A stretch of DNA of 64,000 nt from Xylanibacter caecicola (GTDB lineage Bacteria > Bacteroidota > Bacteroidia > Bacteroidales > Bacteroidaceae), in assembly GCF_013166515.1 (NCBI RefSeq), contig NZ_JABKKJ010000001.1:1-64000 (forward strand), read 5' to 3'. Shown here one piece after another: positions 17,052-25,955 of the stretch. The notes under the pieces were generated by a model, which saw only the letters and a program-made list of their open reading frames with translations, did not search any database and was not told where the DNA came from. Numbering within the stretch: position 1 is the first letter of the stretch; every line of letters starts with the position of its first letter. The position numbers and the translations under genes are program-made.

Positions 17052-19913
17052 TTATTTTATCACGATGTTCACCATGCGTTTGGGCACGATGATGACTTTC
17101 ACTATCTGCTTGCCGTCGGTGTACTTGGCAGAGCGTTCGTCGGCGAGCACGGCACTCTCTATCGCCTTGTTGTCGGCGTCGGCGGCAAACTGCATTTCAA
17201 AGCGGCGCTTACCGTTGAAAGCCACACCGAGCTGCACTGTGCTTTCCACAAGATACTTCTCGTCCCATGCGGGCCATGCCGCGTCGCACACGCTGCCTTC
17301 TCCTCCCGTAGTCTGCCACAGCTCTTCGGCTATGTGCGGGGCGAAGGGAGCCATAAGTACGGCAAGCGTATTGAGCAGTGTGCGGTTGTGGCATTTCTGC
17401 TGCTGAAGCTCGTTCACGCATATCATGAATGCCGATATGGAAGTGTTGTACGAGAAGTTTTCGATGTCCTGCGTAACCTTCTTGATGAGTTTGTGCACGC
17501 TCTTGAGCGACTCGGGCGACGCCTGTTCGTTCGTGATGCACGGGCAGTTGTCTTGTTCGGCGGCGGCTGTCTTGTTGCTACCGTAGAACAGTCCCCAGAA
17601 CTTCTTCAGGAAGCGGTGGCAGCCGTCTATGCCGTTGGTGTCCCAAGGCTTGCTCTGCTCGACGGGTCCCAGGAACATTTCGTACAGTCGCAGCGTGTCG
17701 GCGCCGTACTTGTCTACTATCATGTCGGGGTTCACCACATTGTACATACTCTTCGACATCTTCTCAACAGCCCAGCCGCAGACGTACTTGCCGTCTTCGA
17801 GAATGAACTCGGCGTCGTTGTATTCGGGGCGCCATGCCTTGAACGCTTTTACGTCGAGCACGTCTCCGCTTACTATGTTTACGTCTACGTGCAGCGGTGT
17901 GGTGTCGTGTTGGTCTTTAAGACCGAGCGATACAAATGTGTTCGTGTCCTTTATGCGGTATACGAAGTTGCTGCGTCCCTGTATCATTCCCTGGTTTACG
18001 AGCTTCTTGAACGGCTCTTCCATGCAGCTCACGCCGCAGTCGAAGAGGAACTTGTTCCAGAAGCGCGAATATATAAGGTGTCCCGTTGCGTGCTCCGTTC
18101 CGCCCACGTAGAGGTCTACGTTCTGCCAGTAGTTGTCGGCGTCGCTGCTCACGAGAGCGCTGTCGTTACGCGGGTCCATGTAGCGCAGATAGTATGCCGA
18201 CGAGCCTGCGAAGCCCGGCATGGTGTTAAGTTCGAGCGGGAATACCGTCACGTTGTCTATGAGAGAGTTCTCCACAACGCGCTTTCCGACAGTGTCCCAC
18301 GCCCAGCGTGTGGCGTTGCCCAGCGGCGGCTCGCCCGTCTCCGTGGGCAGGAACTTGTCTACCTCGGGCAGTTCGAGCGGCAGACACTCTTCCGGTATCA
18401 TGTACGGCATGCCGTCTTTGTAGTAGACGGGGAACGGCTCGCCCCAATAGCGCTGGCGCGAGAATATGGCGTCGCGCAGACGGAAGTTCACCTTTACGCG
18501 TCCCATGCCGTGAGATGTCACAAACTCTTTTGTCTTTGCTATTGCCTCCTTGACGGTAAGTCCGTTGAGCGAGAAGCCGTCCAATGTCTCCACTCCGCTG
18601 CACGGCGAGTTCATCACCGTGCCCTCTTTTGCGTCGAAACTCTGTTCGCTCACGTCGGCTCCCTCTATCAGTGGGATTATGGGCAGATTGAAGTGGCGTG
18701 CGAAGGCGTAGTCGCGCGAGTCGTGCGCCGGCACTGCCATTATGGCTCCCGTGCCGTATCCTGCCAGCACGTATTCCGAAATCCATACGGGGATGTTCTC
18801 GCCCGTGAAGGGGTTTACGGCATACGAGCCGGAGAAGACGCCTGTTACGCGGTGGTCGCTGATGCGCTCGCGCTCGGTGCGCTTCTTCACGTATGCTATA
18901 TATTCGTCCACGGCGGCGCGCTGTGCGTCGGTGGTCAGTTTGTCGACGAGTTCGCTCTCGGGTGCGAGCACCATGAACGTCACGCCGAATATTGTGTCGG
19001 CACGCGTGGTGAATATTGTGAAGTCGATGTCGCTATCGGCTACGCGGAACGTCATTTCCGTTCCCTCCGAGCGTCCTATCCAGTTGCGCTGCGTCTCCTT
19101 GAGCGAGTCTGTCCAGTCTACGGTGTCCAGTCCGTCGAGCAGGCGCTGTGCGTATGCCGACACTCTGAGGCACCACTGGCGCATCTTCTTCTGTACCACG
19201 GGGTATCCTCCGCGCTCGGACACTCCGTCCACCACCTCGTCGTTGGCGAGCACCGTGCCTAACTGCGGACACCAGTTCACCATGGTCTCGCCCAGATAGG
19301 CTATGCGGTAGTTCATGAGCACCTGCTGCCGTTGTTTCTCGTCCATGGCGTTCCACTCGTCCGCCGTGAAGCTCATTTCCTCGCTGCATGCGGCGTTGAG
19401 TCCTTCGGTGCCGTGTGCGGCGAAAGCCTCTGTAAGCTCGCTGATGGGGCGTGCCTTATGGCTGTCGTTGCAGTAGTAGCTGTCGAACATCTTCATGAAC
19501 GCCCACTGCGTCCACTTGTAGTATTGCGGGTCGCAGGTGCGTATCTCGCGGCTCCAGTCGAACGAGAAGCCTATCTTGTCCAGCTGCTCGCGGTATCGTT
19601 TGATGTTGGCGTCGGTCGTCACGGCGGGGTGCTGCCCGGTCTGTATGGCATACTGCTCGGCGGGCAGTCCGTAGGCGTCGTATCCCATGGGGTTGAGCAC
19701 GTTGCAGCCCTGCAGACGCTTGTAGCGCGCGTAGATGTCGCTTGCGATGTATCCGAGCGGGTGCCCCACATGTAGACCGGCTCCTGAGGGATATGGGAAC
19801 ATGTTGAGCACGTAGAACTTCTTCCTGCCGTTGTCTTCGTTCACCATATAGGTTTTCTGCTCCGCCCATTTGCGTTGCCATTTCTTTTCTATTTCCCTGA
19901 AGTTATATTCCAT
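17052..19913 (-). CDS. leuS: Leucyl-tRNA synthetase
   Basis: The enzyme charges tRNA-Leu with leucine. The 953-residue product has the class I signatures HVGH in [15 protein letters not shown] (about residue 48) and KMSKS (about 717), the CP1 editing domain with [10 protein letters not shown] and [17 protein letters not shown], and the [19 protein letters not shown] stretch. It is longer than the E. coli enzyme, as is usual in Bacteroidetes. A minus-strand promoter with ideal spacing lies upstream (TTTG 20011-20008, TATCTTTG 19988-19981). It is the first gene of the run through the 10113 glycosyltransferase. Confidence 0.98.
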   Translation of the reverse strand: MEYNFREIEKKWQRKWAEQKTYMVNEDNGRKKFYVLNMFPYPSGAGLHVGHPLGYIASDIYARYKRLQGCNVLNPMGYDAYGLPAEQYAIQTGQHPAVTTDANIKRYREQLDKIGFSFDWSREIRTCDPQYYKWTQWAFMKMFDSYYCNDSHKARPISELTEAFAAHGTEGLNAACSEEMSFTADEWNAMDEKQRQQVLMNYRIAYLGETMVNWCPQLGTVLANDEVVDGVSERGGYPVVQKKMRQWCLRVSAYAQRLLDGLDTVDWTDSLKETQRNWIGRSEGTEMTFRVADSDIDFTIFTTRADTIFGVTFMVLAPESELVDKLTTDAQRAAVDEYIAYVKKRTERERISDHRVTGVFSGSYAVNPFTGENIPVWISEYVLAGYGTGAIMAVPAHDSRDYAFARHFNLPIIPLIEGADVSEQSFDAKEGTVMNSPCSGVETLDGFSLNGLTVKEAIAKTKEFVTSHGMGRVKVNFRLRDAIFSRQRYWGEPFPVYYKDGMPYMIPEECLPLELPEVDKFLPTETGEPPLGNATRWAWDTVGKRVVENSLIDNVTVFPLELNTMPGFAGSSAYYLRYMDPRNDSALVSSDADNYWQNVDLYVGGTEHATGHLIYSRFWNKFLFDCGVSCMEEPFKKLVNQGMIQGRSNFVYRIKDTNTFVSLGLKDQHDTTPLHVDVNIVSGDVLDVKAFKAWRPEYNDAEFILEDGKYVCGWAVEKMSKSMYNVVNPDMIVDKYGADTLRLYEMFLGPVEQSKPWDTNGIDGCHRFLKKFWGLFYGSNKTAAAEQDNCPCITNEQASPESLKSVHKLIKKVTQDIENFSYNTSISAFMICVNELQQQKCHNRTLLNTLAVLMAPFAPHIAEELWQTTGGEGSVCDAAWPAWDEKYLVESTVQLGVAFNGKRRFEMQFAADADNKAIESAVLADERSAKYTDGKQIVKVIIVPKRMVNIVIK

Positions 19914-19980
19914 GATTTTGTATGTTTCTTAATTATAGATAACGTGTGTGCGTAATAATAAATGTATGGTTACGCGTTTG

Positions 19981-20011
19981 CAAAGATACTTCAAACCGAG
20001 TGAAGAACAAA
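19981..20011 (-). promoter_or_regulatory. leuS operon promoter (-33/-7)
   Basis: TTTG at 20011-20008 and TATCTTTG at 19988-19981 on the minus strand are 19 nt apart, the Bacteroidetes consensus arrangement. The leader to the leuS ATG is about 65 nt and shows no obvious T-box or attenuator. Confidence 0.7.
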
Positions 20012-20036
20012 ACAAAGAGAAAGAATAATTGTGATT

Positions 20037-20155
20037 TAAAAGGAGATAAAGGGAAGATATGAGGAGATAAAAGGTAGATAGAGGACAAATGCTGCATTTG
20101 GTATTGTCTTTTATCTACTTCTATCTCCCTCTATCTTCCCTTATCTATTTATTAA
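20037..20155. repeat. Purine-rich imperfect inverted repeat
   Basis: The left arm AGGAGATAAAGGGAAGATAT and its continuation to about 20091 pair imperfectly over roughly 45 bp with the pyrimidine-rich right arm (TTTATCTACTTCTATCTCCC to 20150). The AGGAGATAAAGG core also occurs near 8432 and 54173. It lies between the leuS promoter and the smalltalk gene and could end minus-strand transcription of the latter. Confidence 0.6.
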
Positions 20156-20159
20156 AAAA

Positions 20160-20267
20160 TTACATGTTCACCGTGGCATTTACTCCTATCGCTCCGAGTA
20201 TAGCCGTTGCAATAGCCACTACTATTTTAAGTACGTTCTTCCATTTTTCACTGTTCATTTTGCTCAT
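20160..20267 (-). CDS. Smalltalk protein (35 aa, single membrane helix)
   Basis: A 35-codon reading frame on the minus strand starts at the ATG at 20267 (MSKMNSEKWKNVLKIVVAIA) and ends at 20160. A basic Lys/Trp start is followed by one hydrophobic helix with TAILGAIGV. This matches the small Bacteroidales proteins named smalltalk, which are usually found beside an HU-like DNA-binding gene, as here, and often an amidase gene, which is absent here. No function is established to my knowledge. It is too short for standard gene calling, but the neighbourhood makes it convincing. Confidence 0.8.
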   Translation of the reverse strand: MSKMNSEKWKNVLKIVVAIATAILGAIGVNATVNM

Positions 20268-20295
20268 TTTTTATTTCTTTAAAAGGTTAATGGAT

Positions 20296-20370
20296 AAAGG
20301 GATGCCGGTAACTGCCGTTTGTTATTTTTACGTGTTATCCTGAAGGGCGGTTTACAGACATCCCCTTTTT
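20296..20370. terminator. Hairpin between HU-like and smalltalk genes
   Basis: AAAGGGATG (20296-20304) pairs with CATCCCCTTTTT (20359-20370), with a further GGTAACTGCCG/GCGGTTTAC inner match. On the minus strand it could end or attenuate HU transcription before smalltalk. Confidence 0.5.
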
Positions 20371-20408
20371 GTGTCAGTTTATTTTTTCAAGTCGGTTGTT
20401 TCCCGTTG

Positions 20409-20852
20409 TCATGGTTTCGTCTCTTCCTCTTCCGCCACGATATCGTTCTTGGGAAGCTCCTGCACCTTGCATCCGGTAAGGAACTGCTTGTTGCGCTTGC
20501 GGTTCTTGTCTATCTTCAGTTCCGGCTGGAACAGCACGTGAAGGCTGCGCACGTTGTTGGTTGCGTTGAAGTCTTTCACCGTGGGCGACGACTTGCTCGA
20601 CAAACCTATCTTGAACGTTCCGAAGCGGTCGAGTTTCACGCGGCGCGAGTTTTGCAGTTCGGTCTTCATCGTTTCGACAAGCTCGCTTATTACCGCCAGA
20701 ATGTCCGAACGCTTCACCGTACAGTTTCGTTGCATTATGTCTGCCAGGTCGTCGGTGGTTACCGTGTCGGTGGTCACCGCTCTTGCATACCAATGTCCTT
20801 TTTTACTTGAGTTGTTTCTGTTGTCCTGATACAATTTATAAAATACTGCCAT
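20409..20852 (-). CDS. HU-family DNA-binding protein (Bacteroidales HU-related form)
   Basis: The 147-residue product begins MAVFYKLYQDNR and contains ARAVTTDTVTTDDLADIMQR, SDILAVISELVETMKTELQN and KLDRFGTFKIGLSSK, the layout of the extended HU-related family of Bacteroidetes (about 120-160 residues with an added N-terminal strand and acidic tail). Such proteins bind and bend DNA. The C-terminal KNDIVAEEEETKP is acidic. A -7 box TACCTTTG lies at 20925-20918 on the minus strand. Its neighbours smalltalk (downstream) and an RteC-like gene (upstream) form a set often seen together in Prevotella. Confidence 0.88.
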   Translation of the reverse strand: MAVFYKLYQDNRNNSSKKGHWYARAVTTDTVTTDDLADIMQRNCTVKRSDILAVISELVETMKTELQNSRRVKLDRFGTFKIGLSSKSSPTVKDFNATNNVRSLHVLFQPELKIDKNRKRNKQFLTGCKVQELPKNDIVAEEEETKP

Positions 20853-21159
20853 AATTGTTGTTTTTTAATTTGTTAATGAATTGGTTAATTGTTTTTGTTT
20901 CTGAAAGCTTTCGTTTGCAAAGGTATGGCAAAAATCGGTTGCCTCCAAGAACGAATGCGATACACTATGCGATACACTTGTGCATACATAATGCGATACA
21001 TCTTTCGGCGTGCCCTCTCCCACCCTCTTCCATGCTGCCTTTCGGCGGTGTTTGTGGATATCTGTAAACCGCTGGAAACCATTATGTTACCTCTTGTCGT
21101 CTGAAAGGTGCCCTTTGGGCTTGTGATATGCCGCCTTTCGCATCCTGATATGCCGCCTT
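20853..21159. other. Gap between HU-like and RteC-like genes
   Basis: This 307-nt stretch holds the HU promoter (-7 box at 20918-20925), three tandem GCGATACA-type motifs (GCGATACACTATGCGATACA near 20957 and again near 20991) and most of the second 22-nt repeat array. I see no gene in it. Confidence 0.55.
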
Positions 21160-21166
21160 TCACACC
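21087..21166. repeat. 22-nt tandem repeat array, locus 2
   Basis: Units at 22-nt spacing read GAAAGGTGCCC, GATATGCCGCC and GATATGCCGCC after a partial TTATGTTACCTC unit. The last unit overlaps the end of the RteC-like gene and supplies its TGA stop. Confidence 0.65.
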
Positions 21167-21582
21167 ATGTCGAGACGATGTCTCAGCGGATATACGATGT
21201 CCGTCTTGTCGAGCATGCGGCTGTATCTGTTTATGAAAGGCTCCTGCCTTATACCCTTTCTGTTCTGTGCGCGGTATATATACGAGCGCGGATTTGACGG
21301 TTCCGTTACGTGCAGTGCGCGGCATGTGCTGTGCACAAGTTCTTTGAAAGAGCACGGTTTGCCGCTGTCGTCGTATATGCTGCCCGACATATATGCCGTG
21401 TACACTATTTCCATAAGGTCGGTGATACTGTCTTTCCAGCGCAGTCTTTTGCCGGCGGCGTGGTTCAGTATGTAGGCAAGTTCATCTGTCAGTCTGTCTT
21501 CCGTTTGTCGTTTTTGTTGTTCCTTAACAGCTTTCTCGTTGTTGCCGTCGGTTGGTGTGGTTCTTTTGTTGATGTAAAACAT
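21160..21582 (-). CDS. RteC-like domain protein
   Basis: The 140-residue product contains GKRLRWKDSITDLMEIVYTA, KPCSFKELVHSTCRALHV and RSYIYRAQNRKGIRQEPFIN, matching the pattern of the RteC C-terminal domain (hydrophobic helix, short conserved segment, then an Arg-rich stretch). RteC controls excision genes in CTnDOT; short RteC-like proteins such as this are scattered in Bacteroidales genomes without a complete element. It is shorter than RteC and no other mobile genes lie beside it. Its final residues and stop fall in a repeat unit. The assignment rests on pattern only. Confidence 0.6.
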   Translation of the reverse strand: MFYINKRTTPTDGNNEKAVKEQQKRQTEDRLTDELAYILNHAAGKRLRWKDSITDLMEIVYTAYMSGSIYDDSGKPCSFKELVHSTCRALHVTEPSNPRSYIYRAQNRKGIRQEPFINRYSRMLDKTDIVYPLRHRLDMV

Positions 21583-21886
21583 GTTGCTTCTTTTGTTTTT
21601 TTATCAGGTTAATTAAACTGTACGGTTATCATGAAAACAATCCGCTGTGTACGGATTTTTGTTCCGTGACGGCAAAAATAGTGTGCTTTTGTGCAATATA
21701 TGTTCAAAGACAGATATTTTTTTTAGTTTGTTGCATTTTCCTTTAATTGTTAAAATATTCGGTTTTCAATCTAAAATCATTACCTTTGCACGGGATAAGC
21801 GCAGCCTCGGCAATCGGAAACAGGTCTCATTGCGCACGGCTTGCATTATCTTCACACACATACTTAATATAAACGTTTATAGCAAG
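21583..21886. other. Divergent promoter region of RteC-like gene and ychF
   Basis: The minus strand carries TATTTTTG (21680-21673), a plausible -7 box for the RteC-like gene. The plus side is AT-rich and carries copy B of the 78-nt element (21781-21858). No gene is visible. Confidence 0.55.
21781..21858 (+). repeat. 78-nt structured promoter-proximal repeat, copy B
   Basis: It starts TACCTTTGCA and contains GCCTCGGCAAT and ATTGCGCACGGCTT at the same spacing as copy A, with the hairpin GCAAT-GAAAC/GTCTC-ATTGC. The second box is degenerate (TATCTTCA), so the first box (21781-21788) is the likelier promoter. It ends 28 nt before the ychF ATG. Confidence 0.75.
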
Positions 21887-22987
21887 ATGTCATTAAAATG
21901 TGGTATAGTGGGACTTCCCAACGTGGGCAAGTCCACCCTTTTCAACTGCCTGTCGAGCGCAAAGGCGCAGGCGGCAAACTTTCCGTTCTGTACGATAGAG
22001 CCTAATGTGGGCGTGATAACGGTTCCCGATGAGCGACTTACGCGTCTGGCGGAGATAGTGCATCCCGGGCGCATAGTACCCGCAACGTGCGAGATTGTGG
22101 ACATTGCCGGATTGGTGAAAGGAGCCAGCAAGGGCGAGGGACTGGGCAACAAGTTCCTTGGAAATATACGCGAGACGGACGCCATAATACACGTGCTGCG
22201 CTGTTTCGACGACGAGAACATAACGCACGTAGACGGCACCATAGACCCTATACGCGACAAGGAGATCATAGACACGGAGCTGCAGCTGAAAGACCTTGAG
22301 ACAATCGAGGCGCGGTTGGCTAAGCAGCAGAAAGTGGCAGCGGCGGGAAACAAGGACGCAAAGGTGGAAGTAGGCGTGCTTACGGCATACAAAGAGGCAC
22401 TGGAGCAGGGACGCAACGCCCGCACCGTGCAGTTTGACAGCAAAGAGGAACAGAAGGCGGCGCACGATCTCTTCCTGCTCACCGCCAAGCCCGTGCTCTA
22501 TGTATGCAACGTGGATGAAGCCGGGGCAAAGGGCGGTAACGTATACAGTGCACGTGTGGAGGATATTGCCCGCGAGGAGAACGCCGAAGTGCTCGTCATC
22601 GCCGCACGCACGGAGGAAGACATAGCGTCGCTCGAGACCTACGAAGACAAGCAGATGTTCCTCGACGAGCTAGGACTGGAAGAGAGCGGCGTGAACCGCC
22701 TCATAAAGAAGGCATACGCCCTGCTTGACCTCGAAACATTCATAACGGCAGGCGAAATGGAGGTCAAGGCGTGGACATACCGCCGCGGCTGGAAGGCTCC
22801 GCAGTGCGCCGGCGTCATCCACACCGACTTCGAGAAGGGCTTCATACGCGCCGAAGTGATAAAGTACGACGACTACATACAATACGGTTCCGAGGCAGCC
22901 GTGCGCGAAGCCGGCAAGATGGGCATCGAAGGTAAGGAATATGTCGTGCAGGACGGCGACATCATGCACTTCCGCTTTAACGTCTGA
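21887..22987 (+). CDS. ychF: Redox-responsive P-loop ATPase/GTPase YchF (Obg family)
   Basis: The ATG at 21887 (MSLKCGIVGLPNVGKSTLFN) gives the usual 366 residues; longer readings upstream run through the promoter repeat and are rejected. Motifs: Walker A GLPNVGKS (about 9-16), switch region FPFCTIEPNVG, Walker B VDIAGLVKGASKGEGLGN, and NVDE (about 204) in place of NKxD, the feature that shifts YchF to ATP. The C-terminal TGS domain ends GKEYVVQDGDIMHFRFNV. YchF is a ribosome-associated stress regulator in other bacteria. It is followed by a 9-nt repeat array before lgt. Confidence 0.97.
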   Translation: MSLKCGIVGLPNVGKSTLFNCLSSAKAQAANFPFCTIEPNVGVITVPDERLTRLAEIVHPGRIVPATCEIVDIAGLVKGASKGEGLGNKFLGNIRETDAIIHVLRCFDDENITHVDGTIDPIRDKEIIDTELQLKDLETIEARLAKQQKVAAAGNKDAKVEVGVLTAYKEALEQGRNARTVQFDSKEEQKAAHDLFLLTAKPVLYVCNVDEAGAKGGNVYSARVEDIAREENAEVLVIAARTEEDIASLETYEDKQMFLDELGLEESGVNRLIKKAYALLDLETFITAGEMEVKAWTYRRGWKAPQCAGVIHTDFEKGFIRAEVIKYDDYIQYGSEAAVREAGKMGIEGKEYVVQDGDIMHFRFNV

Positions 22988-22993
22988 TAATGC

Positions 22994-23047
22994 TATAGGC
23001 TCTATAGTTGCTATAGCTTTTATAGAACCTATAGTCTCTATAGCCCG
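22994..23047 (+). repeat. 9-nt tandem repeat array, locus 1 (six units)
   Basis: Six consecutive 9-nt units each begin TATAG: TATAGGCTC, TATAGTTGC, TATAGCTTT, TATAGAACC, TATAGTCTC, TATAGCCCG. It begins 6 nt after the ychF stop and ends 20 nt before the lgt start. The units can pair with each other (CTATAG is palindromic). Confidence 0.75.
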
Positions 23048-23067
23048 CCCCATAAACCATAACAACA

Positions 23068-23922
23068 ATGAACACATTCAGCTACATTTTATGGAACCCC
23101 GACTTCGAGGCGTTCCGCATAGGTCCCCTCGCCTTGCGCTGGTATTCGCTGTGCTGGCTCGCAGGTCTTGCACTCGCCTACGTCATCGTGAAGCGCCTCT
23201 ACAGGCAGCAGGGAATAAAAGAAGAGCTGTTCGACCCGCTCATCATATACTGCTTTTTCGGCATAATGTTCGGCGCACGCCTCGGACACTGCCTGTTCTA
23301 CGAGCCGGGACATTTCCTTGGCAGTTGGCAGGGCATAGTGGAGATGTTCCTCCCCATACGCATCACCGCCGACGGCTGGACGTTCACCGGCTATGAAGGG
23401 CTGGCAAGCCACGGCGGCACTATCGGACTCATGGCTGCCCTTTGGCTCTACATCCGCCGCACAGGTCTCGGCGCATGGCGCGTTCTCGACAACATTGCCA
23501 TTGCCACACCGCTTACGGCATGCTTCATACGTCTTGGGAACCTTATGAACAGCGAGATTATAGGAAAGGTCACCGACGTGCCTTGGGCGTTCGTCTTCGA
23601 GCGTGTGGACTTTATGCCTCGCCACCCCGGACAGCTCTACGAGGCTGTTGCCTACGCCGTGTTCTTCTTCATCGGCTGGGCGCTCTACCGTCGCCGCCCC
23701 GATCGTGTGGGCACGGGCTTCTTCTTCGGGCTGTGCCTGACGCTCATCTTCACCGCCCGCTTCTTCATCGAGTTCACAAAGGATATACAGGTGGGCTTCG
23801 AATACGGCATGCCGCTCAATATGGGACAGCTTCTCAGCATACCGTTCATCGTTCTCGGCGTAACGTGTATTTTAAGGGCGGAAAGAGTAATTAAGAACAG
23901 GGAAATGAAGAATGATGAATGA
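23068..23922 (+). CDS. lgt: Prolipoprotein diacylglyceryl transferase
   Basis: Lgt attaches diacylglycerol from phosphatidylglycerol to the lipobox cysteine of prolipoproteins in the inner membrane. The 284-residue product has about seven helices and the family motifs HGG (ASHGGTIGL, about 111), [20 protein letters not shown] (the Lgt signature, about 152-171) and RHPGQLYEA (about 188). Many lipoproteins in this window are its expected substrates. The last residues (EMKNDE) and the TGA stop are encoded by the left arm of the long inverted repeat that follows. Confidence 0.96.
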   Translation: MNTFSYILWNPDFEAFRIGPLALRWYSLCWLAGLALAYVIVKRLYRQQGIKEELFDPLIIYCFFGIMFGARLGHCLFYEPGHFLGSWQGIVEMFLPIRITADGWTFTGYEGLASHGGTIGLMAALWLYIRRTGLGAWRVLDNIAIATPLTACFIRLGNLMNSEIIGKVTDVPWAFVFERVDFMPRHPGQLYEAVAYAVFFFIGWALYRRRPDRVGTGFFFGLCLTLIFTARFFIEFTKDIQVGFEYGMPLNMGQLLSIPFIVLGVTCILRAERVIKNREMKNDE

Positions 23923-24074
23923 AGAATGAAGAATTTGCTGCCGCTGTTCTGACAAATAAAAAATCATCATACAGGCAAATATTATAAGCCCAATAAGACT
24001 AATATGTCCTATTGGGCTTATATGTTATAGTAGCGGCAGCAAATTCTTCATTCTTCATTCATTATTCTTCATTT
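23903..24074. repeat. Long inverted repeat between lgt and ispG (43-nt arms)
   Basis: The arms (23903-23945 and 24032-24074) match at 42 of 43 positions and end inward with GAAGAATTTGCTGCCGCT. The 86-nt loop holds a second perfect stem (TATAAGCCCAATA with TATTGGGCTTATA). The arms supply the stop codons of both flanking convergent genes, and the structure presumably terminates both transcripts. Confidence 0.8.
23983..24027. repeat. 9-nt tandem repeat array, locus 2 (five units, in the hairpin loop)
   Basis: Units TATAAGCCC, AATAAGACT, AATATGTCC, TATTGGGCT, TATATGTTA lie within the loop of the long inverted repeat; the first and fourth form the inner stem. Confidence 0.65.
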
Positions 24075-25946
24075 TTTTATGAGTTCCAAAAGCCGTTCCA
24101 CCGCCTCCTCTTCCGGAATGTTTTTCAGTACGCATTCCTTTCCGCGGTATAACGATATCTTGCCTCTTCCGGCTCCCACATATCCGTAGTCGGCGTCCGC
24201 CATTTCGCCCGGACCGTTCACTATGCAGCCCATGATGCCTATTTTCAAGCCTTTCATGTGCTTCGTGGCCTCCTTTATGCGTGCTATGGTGGAGCGTAGG
24301 TCGTAAAGGGTGCGACCGCAACCGGGACAGCTTATGTATTCCGTTTTCGATGTGCGCAGGCGTGCCGCCTGGAGTATGTCGAAAGCCGTGGCGTCGATGT
24401 CCGCCGCTGAAAGCGTGCCGTCGTTCATCAGCCATATACCGTCCGTAAGCCCGTCGAACATCAGTGCGCCCATGTCCGCCGCCGCCTCAAGCTGGAAGTC
24501 GCCCTTCTCCTCTTGTGAATGACTGTACATTTGGCAGAATATTACGGGGTTTTCAACGCCGTGGTTCATCATCTCGTGTACCAGTGCGCGCTGCTCGCCG
24601 AGCCTGTTGCGGTGGCTGCTCATGCACACAACGACCACCTCGGGATGAGCCTTCAGACACGCCGTATATTCCTCTACGGGCACGCCGTATTGCAGCACGA
24701 GGAACTTCTGCTGAGCGTTTACCGACGAGATGAGAGGCATGGCGCTGTGTGGGAATATGGGATATATGCCCTCCGGAGCACCGTCTGCCGAGCCGCAGAG
24801 CCTTGCAAAGGCGTCGAAGTCCATTATATATTTAAATCCTTCAATCCTTTCCGCCGGCATCTCCTGCCCCACATAGACGTAGTCGGGCATCATGTCGCCG
24901 CTCTCTTCGCCTTTTCCCTGCGTGTATATGTTCTCCTTTATGCCGTTGGCGTTCGCGATGACCACCGGTACATTGTTGCCGCCGATATTTCCTATGGCGC
25001 GCGTCTTGCGGCGTTCGGGGTGCAGATAGTCGAACTGCAGAGCCTCGCTGCCGGGTATCACGGTGTGCCCTGCCCTGCCTGCGATATACTCCACGAGATG
25101 CTTTGCTACGGGGATTTCAGCCTCCGGTTCCTCGCTCAGCGACACCCTTATCGTGTCGCCGATGCCGTCGGCGAGCAACGCTCCTATGCCCACGGCACTC
25201 TTTATGCGTCCGTCCTCGCCTTCGCCTGCCTCCGTCACGCCCAGATGCAGCGGATAGTCCATGCCCTCCTGCTCCATTGCGTGCACGAGAAGGCGCACCG
25301 AGCGCACCATGACAACCGTGTTGCTTGCTTTTATTGAGATTACCACATCATTGAAATCCTCGCGCCGGCAGATGCGCAGAAACTCCATGCAACTTTCCAC
25401 AATGCCCTCGGGCGTGTCACCGTAGCGGCTCATTATGCGGTCGGACAGCGAACCGTGGTTCACGCCTATGCGCACTGCCGTGCCGTTGTCGCGGCATATT
25501 TTCAAGAACGGAATGAACCTCTGCTCTATTTTTCGCAGTTCGTCGGCATATTCATCGTCCGTGTATTCAAGGCTTTTGAACGTGCGTGCCGGGTCTACAT
25601 AGTTGCCCGGATTTATCCTCACCTTCTCTGCATACAGCGCCGCGACATCGGCAACGTTTGGGTTGAAGTGCACGTCTGCCACTATCGGTGCCGTGTATCC
25701 GTCCGCGTGCAGTCCGCTCCTGATGTTCTCCATGTTTTCCGCTTCGCGTATTCCCTGTGTGGTGAGGCGCACGTACTCGCCGCCGGCGTCTATTATGCGT
25801 TCCGCCTGTGCCACGCTGGCAGCGGTGTCGTTGGTCGGCGTGGTGGTCATCGACTGCACCCTTATGGGGTTATCCCCGCCAAGCGGAGTCGTTCCCACAT
25901 TGACCGTGCAGCTCTTTCTGCGTCTGTAGTTGAACAAGTCTGTCAT
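24069..25946 (-). CDS. ispG: (E)-4-hydroxy-3-methylbut-2-enyl diphosphate synthase IspG, large form
   Basis: IspG (GcpE) reduces methylerythritol cyclodiphosphate to HMBPP in the MEP isoprenoid pathway with a [4Fe-4S] cluster. At 625 residues it is the three-domain type of Bacteroidetes, Chlamydia and plants, with an inserted domain (about 270-500). The TIM-barrel start shows NPIRVQSMTTTPTNDT and ADVHFNPNVADVAA; the C-terminal cluster domain shows CPGCGRTLYDL and GCIVNGPGEMADADYGYVGA. The stop codon is made by the adjoining inverted repeat (AAA-TGA). purE is 9 nt upstream. The prenyl diphosphate synthase at 38881 uses the product pathway. Confidence 0.97.
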   Translation of the reverse strand: MTDLFNYRRRKSCTVNVGTTPLGGDNPIRVQSMTTTPTNDTAASVAQAERIIDAGGEYVRLTTQGIREAENMENIRSGLHADGYTAPIVADVHFNPNVADVAALYAEKVRINPGNYVDPARTFKSLEYTDDEYADELRKIEQRFIPFLKICRDNGTAVRIGVNHGSLSDRIMSRYGDTPEGIVESCMEFLRICRREDFNDVVISIKASNTVVMVRSVRLLVHAMEQEGMDYPLHLGVTEAGEGEDGRIKSAVGIGALLADGIGDTIRVSLSEEPEAEIPVAKHLVEYIAGRAGHTVIPGSEALQFDYLHPERRKTRAIGNIGGNNVPVVIANANGIKENIYTQGKGEESGDMMPDYVYVGQEMPAERIEGFKYIMDFDAFARLCGSADGAPEGIYPIFPHSAMPLISSVNAQQKFLVLQYGVPVEEYTACLKAHPEVVVVCMSSHRNRLGEQRALVHEMMNHGVENPVIFCQMYSHSQEEKGDFQLEAAADMGALMFDGLTDGIWLMNDGTLSAADIDATAFDILQAARLRTSKTEYISCPGCGRTLYDLRSTIARIKEATKHMKGLKIGIMGCIVNGPGEMADADYGYVGAGRGKISLYRGKECVLKNIPEEEAVERLLELIKK

Positions 25947-25955
25947 CTCAACCGA

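Noticed and set aside
15937-17406. 489-codon plus-strand open frame across rdgB and the YitT-like gene
   Set aside because: It spans two intact minus-strand genes and their junction, has low-complexity His/Tyr/Glu composition and no motifs.
17334-19262. 642-codon open frame on the plus strand opposite leuS
   Set aside because: It lies fully antisense to leuS, has no recognisable domain and is rich in Val, His, Tyr and Arg, as expected from the complement of a biased coding sequence.
21647-21886. N-terminal extension of ychF to 21647
   Set aside because: The extension is translated promoter and repeat DNA; the family start MSLKCGIVGLPNVGKS is at 21887.
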